Shown: positions 1 to 8,097 of the stretch, piece by piece
Layout of the letters: every line of letters starts with the position of its first letter
How positions within the stretch are numbered: the stretch's first letter is position 1
Origin: CAWDMN01 sp963803155
GTDB taxonomy: Bacteria > Acidobacteriota > Terriglobia > Versatilivoradales > Versatilivoraceae
Assembly: GCA_963803155.1 (NCBI GenBank)
Contig: CAWDMN010000101.1
Coordinates: 1 to 64,000 of the forward strand
Length of the DNA stretch: 64,000 bases
Direction of reading: 5' to 3'
The notes under the pieces: generated by a model
What the model saw: the letters and a program-made list of their open reading frames with translations, nothing else
Database searches by the model: none
Told to the model about the DNA's origin: nothing
Position numbers and translations under genes: made by a program

Positions 1-2474
1 AATTTTCCCGCCAATGTTTGTGCATAAGGATCTGCTGGATTCAGTTCGAGGGCTGGGGTCAGTATTTTGTAGGCCCCGGCATTATCCTCGGGATTCAAAT
101 CAGAATAAGCCATCGCAAGGTAAAAATATGCCGCGGGTTCTTTCCCGCCCAGAGCAACCGCCGTTTCCAGCCTTTGCCGGGCTTCGGCCGCTTGATGCTG
201 ATTTTCGAGGATAATGCCATGGATCAAATAGGGCACATACCATTCCGGCCAGAGAGACTGGGCTTTTTCCAACAGGCGTCCCGCGTCATCACTGAAATTG
301 ACCATCTCCAAAACAATTGCCTGCAATAGCAGCAAATCCGGGTGTGGCGCAATGAATTTTTCTGATTGACGGAGCAGATCTAATGCTTCGTGAAATTTTT
401 CATGTTTGACCAAAAACAGTGACGCCTGCAAATAGAAATCGGGACGTGTCGGGGTGGCCTGGAGTGCCTTATTGATTGAAGCAACGGCTTCTTCAAATTG
501 GCCGCTGTTGTCCAGCAGTTTGGCCCGGAGCAAGTAATAATCACCGGTAGGATTTGCGGGGGAACGTTTTTCCATGATTTCCAGGGTGGTCTTCGAACCA
601 GACACCAGAAAAACGGCTTGAAAATAATCTAAGAGGACATCCTCGGGGATATAAGTTTGGCCGGCAAGGAATTCCAGAAAATAGAGTGCCAGAGCGGGCT
701 GCTGATAATCCAGCATCAAGCGGCCGGCTCGGGCTGTCACTTTCATGTCAAAGGATTCCAACGGCATGGACCGAATCTGTTCGATCAATGCCATCGCCTC
801 ACTTTCTTTGCCCCGGCGCAAGTATTCTTCAGCCAACCGCAGTTTGATGTCGGGATCACTCGGTCTCTGTCCAATGGCGGTCTGCAGGTCCTTCAGATGT
901 TCGGCCTTTTGTTCAGCAGGGGAGAGGGCTAGATAATCATAAAGGCCCGGTCTTGGCACCACCTTTTCTTTGCCTCCTCCATATTGCTTGAACTTGGCCA
1001 AAGCTTCGGTGACCTCCTGGTGACGCCCCAAAGCTCGCAAAGCACGGCTGTATTGGAAATAGAGATTCCCATTGTCGGGTGTCTGGGCGATAGCTTTTTC
1101 CAGGTATTCGGCTGCCGGTCCAGGCTGGTTGATTTTCATCAATGCTCGCCCCATCTGCTCCATGGCCTGCACGTTCTTGGGATCGTAATCCAGATAGCTT
1201 TTGAAGTCAGGGATGGCCTCGCTGGCGCGTTCCAATTTCAAATAGAGCATACCACGTGCATAAAGGGCTTCATGGAAATTGGGATCCAGAGAAAGCACCA
1301 TGTTTATGGATTTGAGTGCCTGGTTCGCGTCCTTCAAAGATTGCGCAGCCGCCAGTTCAAAGTAGCCCCATGGCTCCTTTGGGTGTTTACGGACATACCA
1401 TTCCAAATCCTGTAATCCCTCATCGACTCGGAAACTGCGGGCCAAGGCAAAACCTCTTTCCCGGCGGGCATTATCATCGTTAGGCTTGAGTTTTAAGTAT
1501 TTGTCATAGGCAATGGCGGTATCGCCATAAAATCCCATCTTGAAACTTCCCTCTGCCATCAATAGCAAGATGTCGCTTCGTTGAGGTGCAGATTGGCTGG
1601 CCCGGACCATGGTCGCGAGCGCTTGAGAATACTTGTTCAGGCGAAGCAAAGTTCGGGCCATCCCAACCATCGAATCCACATCCTTTGGCTTTTGTTGTAG
1701 TGCCCGGTTAAAAACCTCCTCGGCGCGTTCAAAATGATTGCCTCGCAACGCTGCGAAGCCCAAATTATAAAGGACGTCAAAATTAGTGGGGTCGGCTTGT
1801 AGCACTCTGGTAAAAGCATCTTCAGCTTCTTTGTATTGCTCCATGGACACGTAGGCCAGGCCAAGCGAGAAAGTCAATCGCAAATCCTTGGCGGCTCTGG
1901 TCTCTAGCGGAGCTAAAATATTCCGTGCTTCTGCGGCACGTCCCATCCCGTGATAGATCCTGGCTTGAAGTATTTGAATCGAAGGGTTGGCCATTTCTTT
2001 CGAGGCGAGCTGTTTTATTCGCCGGTCAGCCTCGGGATATTCTTTCCGATCAGTTAGGATTTGTGCGAGTTGCAGATTGGCATTGGGGTGGCGTGGTTCC
2101 AGCATGATAGTGCGTTGATAGGCCTGCTGAGCTTTGGCTGTATCCCCTTGCGACAGGTAATGATTGCCCAAATTGTTGTGCAGGGCAGCCGAGGATGGAC
2201 CCAGGTCAATGGCTTTCTGATAAGCCTTTTCCGCTTCTTCATACTTCTGCTGAGAATCCAAAACGACACCTAGCAGGCTGAGAGCCTGTATATCCGAAGG
2301 ATTCTTGCCGAGAAGCACGCGAAGCTGTTTTTCTGCTTCGAGGAATTGTCCCTGCTGATAGGCCGAAGTGATCAAAGCGTAAGGATCCCTAGTGTTCACG
2401 CTTTGGGGGATTCCAGTTCCACTGAAAAGGCAAAACAATAATGCAAAAAGGAGAAACGACATAAACACTTTCAT
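1..2474 (-). CDS. secreted TPR-repeat protein (3' end outside window)
   Basis: An open frame reads leftward from ATG at 2474 and is still open at position 1, giving at least 824 codons. The N-terminus (MKVFMSFLLFALLFCLFSG) is a clear signal peptide, so the protein is exported. The rest is almost wholly tetratricopeptide repeats with typical W/LG/Y..A...P spacing, for example in the stretches starting ALSLLGVVL, LHNNLGNHYLS and VLYNLGFAALR. TPRs act as protein-protein scaffolds; no catalytic domain is visible. It is clearly paralogous to the TPR protein at 47467-49782: a YDKYLKLKPNDD segment here matches YDEYLKLRPDDD there, with the same order of repeats around it. That paralogue sits directly upstream of an ASPIC/UnbV protein, so a similar partner may lie just off the left edge. 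The upstream GGAGGTAG lies too close to the ATG to be a well-placed ribosome site. The function is not known. Confidence 0.85.
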   Translation of the reverse strand, partial: MKVFMSFLLFALLFCLFSGTGIPQSVNTRDPYALITSAYQQGQFLEAEKQLRVLLGKNPSDIQALSLLGVVLDSQQKYEEAEKAYQKAIDLGPSSAALHNNLGNHYLSQGDTAKAQQAYQRTIMLEPRHPNANLQLAQILTDRKEYPEADRRIKQLASKEMANPSIQILQARIYHGMGRAAEARNILAPLETRAAKDLRLTFSLGLAYVSMEQYKEAEDAFTRVLQADPTNFDVLYNLGFAALRGNHFERAEEVFNRALQQKPKDVDSMVGMARTLLRLNKYSQALATMVRASQSAPQRSDILLLMAEGSFKMGFYGDTAIAYDKYLKLKPNDDNARRERGFALARSFRVDEGLQDLEWYVRKHPKEPWGYFELAAAQSLKDANQALKSINMVLSLDPNFHEALYARGMLYLKLERASEAIPDFKSYLDYDPKNVQAMEQMGRALMKINQPGPAAEYLEKAIAQTPDNGNLYFQYSRALRALGRHQEVTEALAKFKQYGGGKEKVVPRPGLYDYLALSPAEQKAEHLKDLQTAIGQRPSDPDIKLRLAEEYLRRGKESEAMALIEQIRSMPLESFDMKVTARAGRLMLDYQQPALALYFLEFLAGQTYIPEDVLLDYFQAVFLVSGSKTTLEIMEKRSPANPTGDYYLLRAKLLDNSGQFEEAVASINKALQATPTRPDFYLQASLFLVKHEKFHEALDLLRQSEKFIAPHPDLLLLQAIVLEMVNFSDDAGRLLEKAQSLWPEWYVPYLIHGIILENQHQAAEARQRLETAVALGGKEPAAYFYLAMAYSDLNPEDNAGAYKILTPALELNPADPYAQTLAGK

Positions 2475-2656
2475 GGAGGTAGTATAAAAATTGTTGGCTC
2501 CGAACACAAGCCCCTAGGGATTTGTGGATGAGGGAGGAATTAAAAGCGGTTTCCACGAGTTCGGCAAAATTTGTCAACGCGGCAAAATTTGCGTGGTGCA
2601 AAAAGTGCCGCAAAGCGGATCCCGAGAGATTGGAAAAAGGCGAGGCCCAACTCCGT

Positions 2657-2928
2657 ACCGCGAAGCGGTTCGATTGATCAGCCGAGGGTTGGCGCGAACG
2701 CGCCTACCCTCGGTAGCAGATCCCCAAGACGGACAACCCTGAAAGGGTTGGAGAAAACTCCGTTTTGCCATTTCAAAGAGATGTCAATTTCGAAGAAACC
2801 ATTGCCTGATTTAGGTCTTGCGTATCCAACCCTTTCAGGGTTGCTTCCTTGGTACGTCTTAAACCGGGGGTTTGTCCGCTTTAGGGCGGACCAACCCCCG
2901 GCTGACAAATTGAACCGTTTCGCGGTTC
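2657..2928. repeat. inverted pair of three-hairpin repeat units
   Basis: The gene-free stretch 2475-3025 holds two copies, in opposite orientation, of a unit of about 95-103 bp (2657-2751 and 2826-2928). Each unit carries three small palindromes in the same order: a CCGCGAAGCGG type, a pair of CCGAGGGTTGG / CCTACCCTCGG arms (CCGGGGGTTGG / AACCCCCGG in the other copy) and AACCCTGAAAGGGTT. The two copies differ at many positions but share the layout, so they look like an old REP-type family. No coding frame in the stretch is convincing. Confidence 0.75.
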
Positions 2929-3025
2929 CCCGGGGATTGGCAAAATAGGCCAACGCTGTGAGATCACTTCGCGGGTCCTGAAGGTTGGCAAAAAAGTCAA
3001 CGGAGCGGGGTTGCTCGGACAATTT

Positions 3026-5833
3026 TTATTGGGGTAAATCCTGCGCGTCGCGGCAGGGTGTTTTTGCCTCGTAGAGTTTGATTCGTGCCTGCAGTGTTTC
3101 AATATAGTCCCCCTGGTTCTGCAGTTTGGCGAGATTGATGGCCCGGTGCGTTGTTTCAATTGCTTCGGGGAATCTCCCGACTTCAGCGTAAGCTGCGCCC
3201 AAGGTGTCGAGATAAACGAGGTTTTTAGAACCGGATATTTGTACAGCCCGCTCGGCAAGTTTTACCGCTTCCGCGCCGTCCCGATCGGAGGCCTTAGGGC
3301 TCGCGGCCAATACGTACGCGGCCTCGTTCATCGCCGGGGCATAATTGGGATTCAACCGCAGCGCCTCCCGCCAGTGCGCGAGCGCCTCCTGAACCCTGCC
3401 GTGCGTATGGTACAAGGCGGCCCCCAAAAGAAGATGCGCTTCGATCAAGGTGGGATTGGCCTCCAACGCCCTTTCAAAGTGGGATATGGCCTGGTCTTCC
3501 TTCCCCTGGATGGCCAGCGCCCGGCCGAGTTCCTGATGAGCCTCGGCAAATTTGGGATTGATGGCCACGGCTTTTTCGAAGTGCGGCACAGCTTCTTCAA
3601 CCTGCCCTCTTCTGGCCAAGGCGAAACCGATGTGATAATGAGATTCCGCAAAGTCCCGGTTAATCTCCAAGGCTTTCAAAAACTCCGAAATCGCGATATC
3701 GATACGCCCTTTGCTGGCCAAGGCTACACCCAGGTTGTCATGGAGTTCCGCTGATTCGGGATGGTATTCCAATCCCTTCTGAAAACGCTGGATCGCCTCA
3801 TCGGTTCGTCCCGCCATCATCAGAGCGCGGCCTAAGTTATTTTGGATGGCATGGTACTGAGGATTCAACTCCAGCCCTTTTTCATACTGGGGGATCGCCT
3901 CTTTATATCGGCCCATCTTCACCAGAACGGCGCCTAGGTTGTTGCGAATCCTGGCATCGTCGGGATTCGATTCAACGAGCTTAGTCCATTCGGCGAGCGC
4001 GGCTTCAAATTGTCCTTTATCCCCTAATTCCGAGGCATGGTCGAATTTCTGATACATATCCACCGCGGGTACGTTGATCTCCAACAAGCCGTCTGGCGGA
4101 ATGTTCACGAACTCGGGAAGGTTGACGGCCCGATTTGCTGCTGTCGCATTTTCAATTAGAATCGCGGGGCTGTCGTTGCCTGCTTCATCGATATGCGTGA
4201 GATACATTTGAGTATAGGGGGACCGGCTCTTCGAAGAAAAAACCAGCCAGCGTCCATTTGGCGAAAAGCTGTGCCAGGAATTCATCAGAGGCGTGTTGCA
4301 GCGCATTCGCCGTGCCTCTCCCCCACTTGCCGGAACAATGTAAAGCTGACTATCCGGCCGCATCAACTGGCCGTTGCGGCACTGCACAAAAACAATCCAG
4401 CGGCCATCCGGAGATACCCTGGGGAATGTATTGCTCATGCCGTTCGAGGAGGCGCCGGCAATCGGCTCTGGCCGGCCTCCCTGGCCGCCGTTGAAAGGAA
4501 CACGATAGAGGTCATATTGGATCTGGACTTCTTTGGGATCGTTAGCGTAATCGGCCATTTTACCATCCGGGGGATAGGGTTCTTTCGATTCAGCCCTGGC
4601 AAATACCAGGTACTTCCCATCCGGACTCCATGTGCCATCCGTCTGCACGTAGCGCGGGTCGTCAGCACCCGGCAAAGGTTGTCGTCGACCCGTCTGCCGG
4701 TCATACCAGGCTAGTAGTCCACGCGTTGGGTAGAATACTTGAAGAAATCGATAGTCCTTGAAGTTAACCACATAGTAGTTGTTCTGAGGGGCTCTATCGG
4801 CGGTGCTGACAGTGGTGATCACGAATTTCCCGTCGGGAGACACCTGCGACATGAATCCCACCCTATTCAATCCCACTTGCCGGTCTTGAGTGGGATTCCA
4901 GGAAACCATGTCAGTTGTATTGATCGTCATCCGCGGTTTTACGGGCACAACAGCATAAAGGCCTTTGTCGTTTTGAGGTCCATCCAGATCCATTCCAAAC
5001 GTCTTGCCATCCAGGGAAAAGGAGTGGCAATTGGCGCAGGTGGGCATGTCCTTTAGAACTACGCGACTCTGTGCTTCCCCTATTTGAAGCGTACGCCATT
5101 GAATCAATTTGACTGCTCCAGAGGGGAGAGGCTTGATGATGCCCTTCTCAGTTTCGGAAGGCATTAATGGAACATCGCGGTAAAAAATCGGAGCGCCGAC
5201 CGGATCCTTGGAGGTTTGGATCGAAACACGACCATGAGACAACGCTTGCTTGCCATCGTTCTCATTGAATCCACTGATCGTGAGTACTGCAGCGTCCTTA
5301 ACGGAATGTTTCTTGATTGCCTCCCAGGTCATCGCGTCGGGGATCCAAGCGTGTGCTGCCGCTTGCTCAGGCGTGAACTTTGGCAGTTCGTTGGTTGTTG
5401 AGATGCAGCGCGGGTCAATCTCTCCAATGCGAAGCCTTTCGCCGTTGGATTGAACTCGAACTTCAGCGGAGCGATCGGCAAATGTGACTTCAATTTGCCA
5501 GCGTGTAGCCTGTTCCGCCGCATCGCGCCAGATGAAAGTTGGCGGCTTGATTTCGGGAGGGAAGATCGATCCGTCGAGCGGGTAATCGATAGTGATCGTG
5601 GTCGGATGCATTGCGAGCAGGGAGATCGCTGGTTCCTTTCGGGGTTGAGCTGCCATGCGCTCAGTCGGCGTCGCCACCGTTGCAACCAGAGCGCCGATAA
5701 CAAGCAAGGGAACTCCGAACCGTATATTGTGGGCCCCCTTCCGAAGCCACTGGAACGGTTTCAGCATCCGGTACCGCGCAGCCTCTGATTGTTGCCGACT
5801 TAGGTTGCCGAGGGATTTGCCTTGACTCAGCAT
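3026..5833 (-). CDS. exported TolB-like propeller / CxxCH / TPR fusion protein
   Basis: A protein of 935 residues read from ATG at 5833; a TTG 30 bases upstream is also in frame but has no ribosome site. A hydrophobic segment near residues 40-55 (VPLLVIGALVATVA) anchors or exports it. A CANCH motif at residues 266-270 (codons at 5024-5038) fits a single c-type haem site. It is followed by at least four PD40/WD40-like TolB blades with the SPDGK or SPNGR signature (RVGFMSQVSPDGKF, GTWSPDGKYLVF, RVSPDGRWIVF, FSPNGRWLVF). About ten TPRs fill the C-terminal third. TolB-type propellers and TPRs mediate binding; the haem motif could give a redox or oxygen-linked role. The next gene downstream on the same strand is another TPR protein. 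I do not recognise a named family and infer only an envelope scaffold or sensor. Confidence 0.8.
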   Translation of the reverse strand: MLSQGKSLGNLSRQQSEAARYRMLKPFQWLRKGAHNIRFGVPLLVIGALVATVATPTERMAAQPRKEPAISLLAMHPTTITIDYPLDGSIFPPEIKPPTFIWRDAAEQATRWQIEVTFADRSAEVRVQSNGERLRIGEIDPRCISTTNELPKFTPEQAAAHAWIPDAMTWEAIKKHSVKDAAVLTISGFNENDGKQALSHGRVSIQTSKDPVGAPIFYRDVPLMPSETEKGIIKPLPSGAVKLIQWRTLQIGEAQSRVVLKDMPTCANCHSFSLDGKTFGMDLDGPQNDKGLYAVVPVKPRMTINTTDMVSWNPTQDRQVGLNRVGFMSQVSPDGKFVITTVSTADRAPQNNYYVVNFKDYRFLQVFYPTRGLLAWYDRQTGRRQPLPGADDPRYVQTDGTWSPDGKYLVFARAESKEPYPPDGKMADYANDPKEVQIQYDLYRVPFNGGQGGRPEPIAGASSNGMSNTFPRVSPDGRWIVFVQCRNGQLMRPDSQLYIVPASGGEARRMRCNTPLMNSWHSFSPNGRWLVFSSKSRSPYTQMYLTHIDEAGNDSPAILIENATAANRAVNLPEFVNIPPDGLLEINVPAVDMYQKFDHASELGDKGQFEAALAEWTKLVESNPDDARIRNNLGAVLVKMGRYKEAIPQYEKGLELNPQYHAIQNNLGRALMMAGRTDEAIQRFQKGLEYHPESAELHDNLGVALASKGRIDIAISEFLKALEINRDFAESHYHIGFALARRGQVEEAVPHFEKAVAINPKFAEAHQELGRALAIQGKEDQAISHFERALEANPTLIEAHLLLGAALYHTHGRVQEALAHWREALRLNPNYAPAMNEAAYVLAASPKASDRDGAEAVKLAERAVQISGSKNLVYLDTLGAAYAEVGRFPEAIETTHRAINLAKLQNQGDYIETLQARIKLYEAKTPCRDAQDLPQ

Positions 5834-6194
5834 TTTCTTTAAATCTCCATATTCAATAGCCAATGTTCACGATGATAGTTGCATGTCCAATCGTGGGTGA
5901 AGATATTTCTGGGGAATGTGATTAACGTATGAGCCGGAAAGCTGGAATTCCATGCAACGACGGACAGGGATGATTATAGTTCTCCCTCTTTTGAAACTCA
6001 ATTTCATTTCAATCGGGAATGATTCTTTGACAATCCGCGGATCATGCCCATTGAGATTTGCGTAGAAGCACTGTGGCCGATGTTGATCAAATGCCCTAAG
6101 CGGTTTGTTGCTTTGGCACATAATGAGCGGTCTATGAGGCCGCGTATTTGGGTCATTTTGAAAATATTTACGCAAAAAAAAACGACAAGAAATT

Positions 6195-6317
6195 CCTGCC
6201 GCCCCGATGGGGCTTGGGTGATTTTTGTTTGGGGAACGGATTCCAGGGGCTGATGCCCCTGGCTATTGACTGGGCGGCCTTTCAGGCCTCACATTGGGGC
6301 TGGTTTGGAAATGTACG
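6195..6317 (+). repeat. RAYT-associated repeat, copy 1
   Basis: Carries the three hairpins of the family: GCCCCGATGGGGC at 6201-6213, CCAGGGGCTGATGCCCCTGG at 6243-6262 and GGCCTTTCAGGCC at 6276-6288. The sequence between and after the hairpins closely matches copy 4 at 7320. Confidence 0.8.
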
Positions 6318-6377
6318 TAAAAAAACAGCTGCGTCCCCTGCCACAACAGAATCAGCTTCATTTATTTATTCGCATAA

Positions 6378-6483
6378 GCCAGCAATTTTAAAGAGTTCCA
6401 ACGCGACGATTGTCAATAGCCAAGGGCGTGAGCCCTTGGAATTATTGAACACCGATAAATTTGAGCCCCAACGGGGCGGCAGT
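6378..6483 (-). repeat. RAYT-associated repeat, copy 2
   Basis: A 106-bp copy in reverse orientation, with hairpins CCAAGGGCGTGAGCCCTTGG at 6420-6439 and GCCCCAACGGGGC at 6465-6477. It is identical base for base to copy 6 at 7662-7767. Confidence 0.85.
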
Positions 6484-6596
6484 TTGCAGACAACAGGCAA
6501 TATTTCCACAAAAACGTTTGGCAGGTTTGATTCAATGTTCCTTTAGAATATTTGAGGCTCATTGAACCCTGCGTCAGCATCGGTTTTGCATGAACA

Positions 6597-6700
6597 TTTG
6601 GAGTCCCAACGGGACAATTGTCAATAGCCAGGGGCGTGAGCCCCTGGGAAAAATGTCTGACCATGAGGTTTCAAGCCCCAACGGGGCGATAGTTCTTAGA
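6597..6700 (-). repeat. RAYT-associated repeat, copy 3
   Basis: A reverse-orientation copy ending just before the transposase stop codon. It has a GTCCCAACGGGAC hairpin, CCAGGGGCGTGAGCCCCTGG and GCCCCAACGGGGC, diverged from copies 2 and 6 between the hairpins. Confidence 0.8.
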
Positions 6701-6706
6701 CATGCA

Positions 6707-7159
6707 TTATTCCCATAAATAGCGCTCATCGTAATCGACGTTATTTGCCTGTAGAAAGGCTATGAGCTCTTCTTTGAAAGTTCGCTTGTGATGGTGTACT
6801 TCCTGCGTTTGGATATAATGCTTGACTTCATCTAAATTTGAATAGCTCACACTAAAGGCGGCATACCCAGCTTGCCAGGAAAATTTTTTCGCATTGGAGA
6901 ATGTTTCATGAATCCATCCAGAAGAATTGGATTTGAGATTCCGCAAACATTCAGAAACTGATTGTTGTTTGTTAAGGGATACCAGAAGGTGGATATGGTC
7001 CGGGATGCCTCCCGCCGAAAGCAAACGGCCACCTTGTGCGCGCAAAATACCGCCTAAATACTCATGGAGGCGTCCCTGCCATTCGGGCTCAATTTCTGGG
7101 GTCCGATTTTTGGTGCTGAAGATGAGATGACAATAAAGACCAGTCAATGATTGTGGCAT
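6707..7159 (-). CDS. REP-associated tyrosine transposase (IS200-like)
   Basis: A protein of 150 residues of the Y1 (HUH) transposase family, which nicks and joins single-stranded DNA through a catalytic tyrosine. The metal-binding HUH motif is seen in GIPDHIHLLV, and the tyrosine in VKHYIQTQEVHHHKRTF. The N-terminal PQSLTGLYCHLIFSTKNR is typical of this family. I chose ATG at 7159 because GGGAGA lies five bases upstream; the frame is open to 7243 but that extension lacks family similarity and a ribosome site. It is embedded in six palindromic repeats, which are its probable substrates. Length and motifs suggest it is intact. RAYTs are usually domesticated single-copy genes that spread REP sequences rather than selfish insertion sequences. 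Confidence 0.9.
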   Translation of the reverse strand: MPQSLTGLYCHLIFSTKNRTPEIEPEWQGRLHEYLGGILRAQGGRLLSAGGIPDHIHLLVSLNKQQSVSECLRNLKSNSSGWIHETFSNAKKFSWQAGYAAFSVSYSNLDEVKHYIQTQEVHHHKRTFKEELIAFLQANNVDYDERYLWE

Positions 7160-7319
7160 AAGAGTCTCCCGATTTGATTTATATGATTTCCCAGTCGATA
7201 AATGTGAAGTTTCGAAATCGGTTTCGCAAAGCCGATTGTGCACCCGGCGTCGAAAACGTGAATCGGGGAATTATCTGAACAATTTTAATGATTATAACAT
7301 CTTTGGAAAAACCTGTTTT

Positions 7320-7437
7320 TCTGCCGCCCCTCTGGGGCTTGTGGATTTGGGTGAATTTGAATGCCAGGGGCTGACGCCCCTGGCTATTGACTGGACGGCC
7401 TTTCAGGCCTCGCTTTGGGGGCTGTGCTGGAAATGTA
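7320..7437 (+). repeat. RAYT-associated repeat, copy 4
   Basis: Same orientation and layout as copy 1: GCCCC...GGGGC, CCAGGGGCTGACGCCCCTGG and GGCCTTTCAGGCC, then a TGCTGGAAATGTAAGC tail that matches the tail of copy 1. Confidence 0.8.
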
Positions 7438-7479
7438 AGCACAAGAAAAAGTTGATAAGTAATAAGTTGATAAGAAATC

Positions 7480-7582
7480 ACCATCGCCCTAATGGATCTC
7501 ATGGATTTAGGGAATTCTATTCCCAGAGGCTAAAGCCTTTTGCTATTGCTTGGGGGGCCTTTCAGGCCTCGAATTGGAAATG
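7480..7582 (+). repeat. RAYT-associated repeat, copy 5 (degenerate)
   Basis: Same order of hairpins as copies 1 and 4, but the first two are decayed (CCCAGAGGCTAAAGCCTTTTG for the middle one). The GGCCTTTCAGGCC hairpin is intact. Confidence 0.7.
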
Positions 7583-7661
7583 TTATGAATATATGCGCAA
7601 AAAAAATGCCAGCCGAATCTCCTGTTCCAATGGAATGAGCTCCAATCGCCTATTCGCAAAT

Positions 7662-7767
7662 GCCAGCAATTTTAAAGAGTTCCAACGCGACGATTGTCAA
7701 TAGCCAAGGGCGTGAGCCCTTGGAATTATTGAACACCGATAAATTTGAGCCCCAACGGGGCGGCAGT
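7662..7767 (-). repeat. RAYT-associated repeat, copy 6
   Basis: Identical to copy 2 over all 106 bases. The 7768-8013 stretch after it shows no gene or further repeat that I recognise. Confidence 0.85.
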
Positions 7768-8013
7768 CCTCAGATAGCAAGCATCATTCCCACAAAAACA
7801 TTTATCGCACGGGGTTCCATTTTCCTCTGGAAATGCTGATTCGCTGCGAGACATGCGCCAATCTTGATTTCGTAGGAATTGGGGCATTCATTGAGAAATG
7901 TTGGGATGAGCCCTTGGTCGGGGGAATGGCCCCGGGGGGAATGCAATATCATGGAATTGTTTGCCGAAAAGAGGCGCAGGAATGGCGGTGGGAGTGTGCC
8001 TACAAAAGGATAT

Positions 8014-8050
8014 AAAAAACCCCGGCGAATGCCAAAGCACCCGCCGGGGG
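8014..8050 (-). terminator. rho-independent terminator of the first TonB receptor gene
   Basis: An eight-base-pair GC stem (CCCCGGCG at 8020-8027 with CGCCGGGG at 8042-8049) has a 14-base loop. On the minus strand it is followed by a T run (AAAAAA at 8014-8019 on the plus strand). It lies about 50 bases past the stop codon at 8098. Confidence 0.85.
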
Positions 8051-8097
8051 ATTTGAAATGAGCGGCTGAAATCACCGCCCAATAAAAAAAGTTCAAC

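Larger units (their letters stand above)
6195..7767. mobile_element. RAYT transposase with surrounding palindromic repeat cluster
   Basis: The element consists of an IS200-like single-strand transposase gene and six copies of one palindromic repeat, three in each orientation, three on each side of the gene. This is the arrangement known for REP sequences and their REP-associated tyrosine transposases. The two outer reverse copies (6378-6483 and 7662-7767) are identical over 106 bp. Exact ends of a mobile unit cannot be set from this single locus. Confidence 0.7.

Noticed and set aside
5867..6175. 102-codon minus-strand open frame upstream of the propeller/TPR gene
   Set aside because: No similarity or structure I recognise, and no ribosome site; better seen as upstream DNA.
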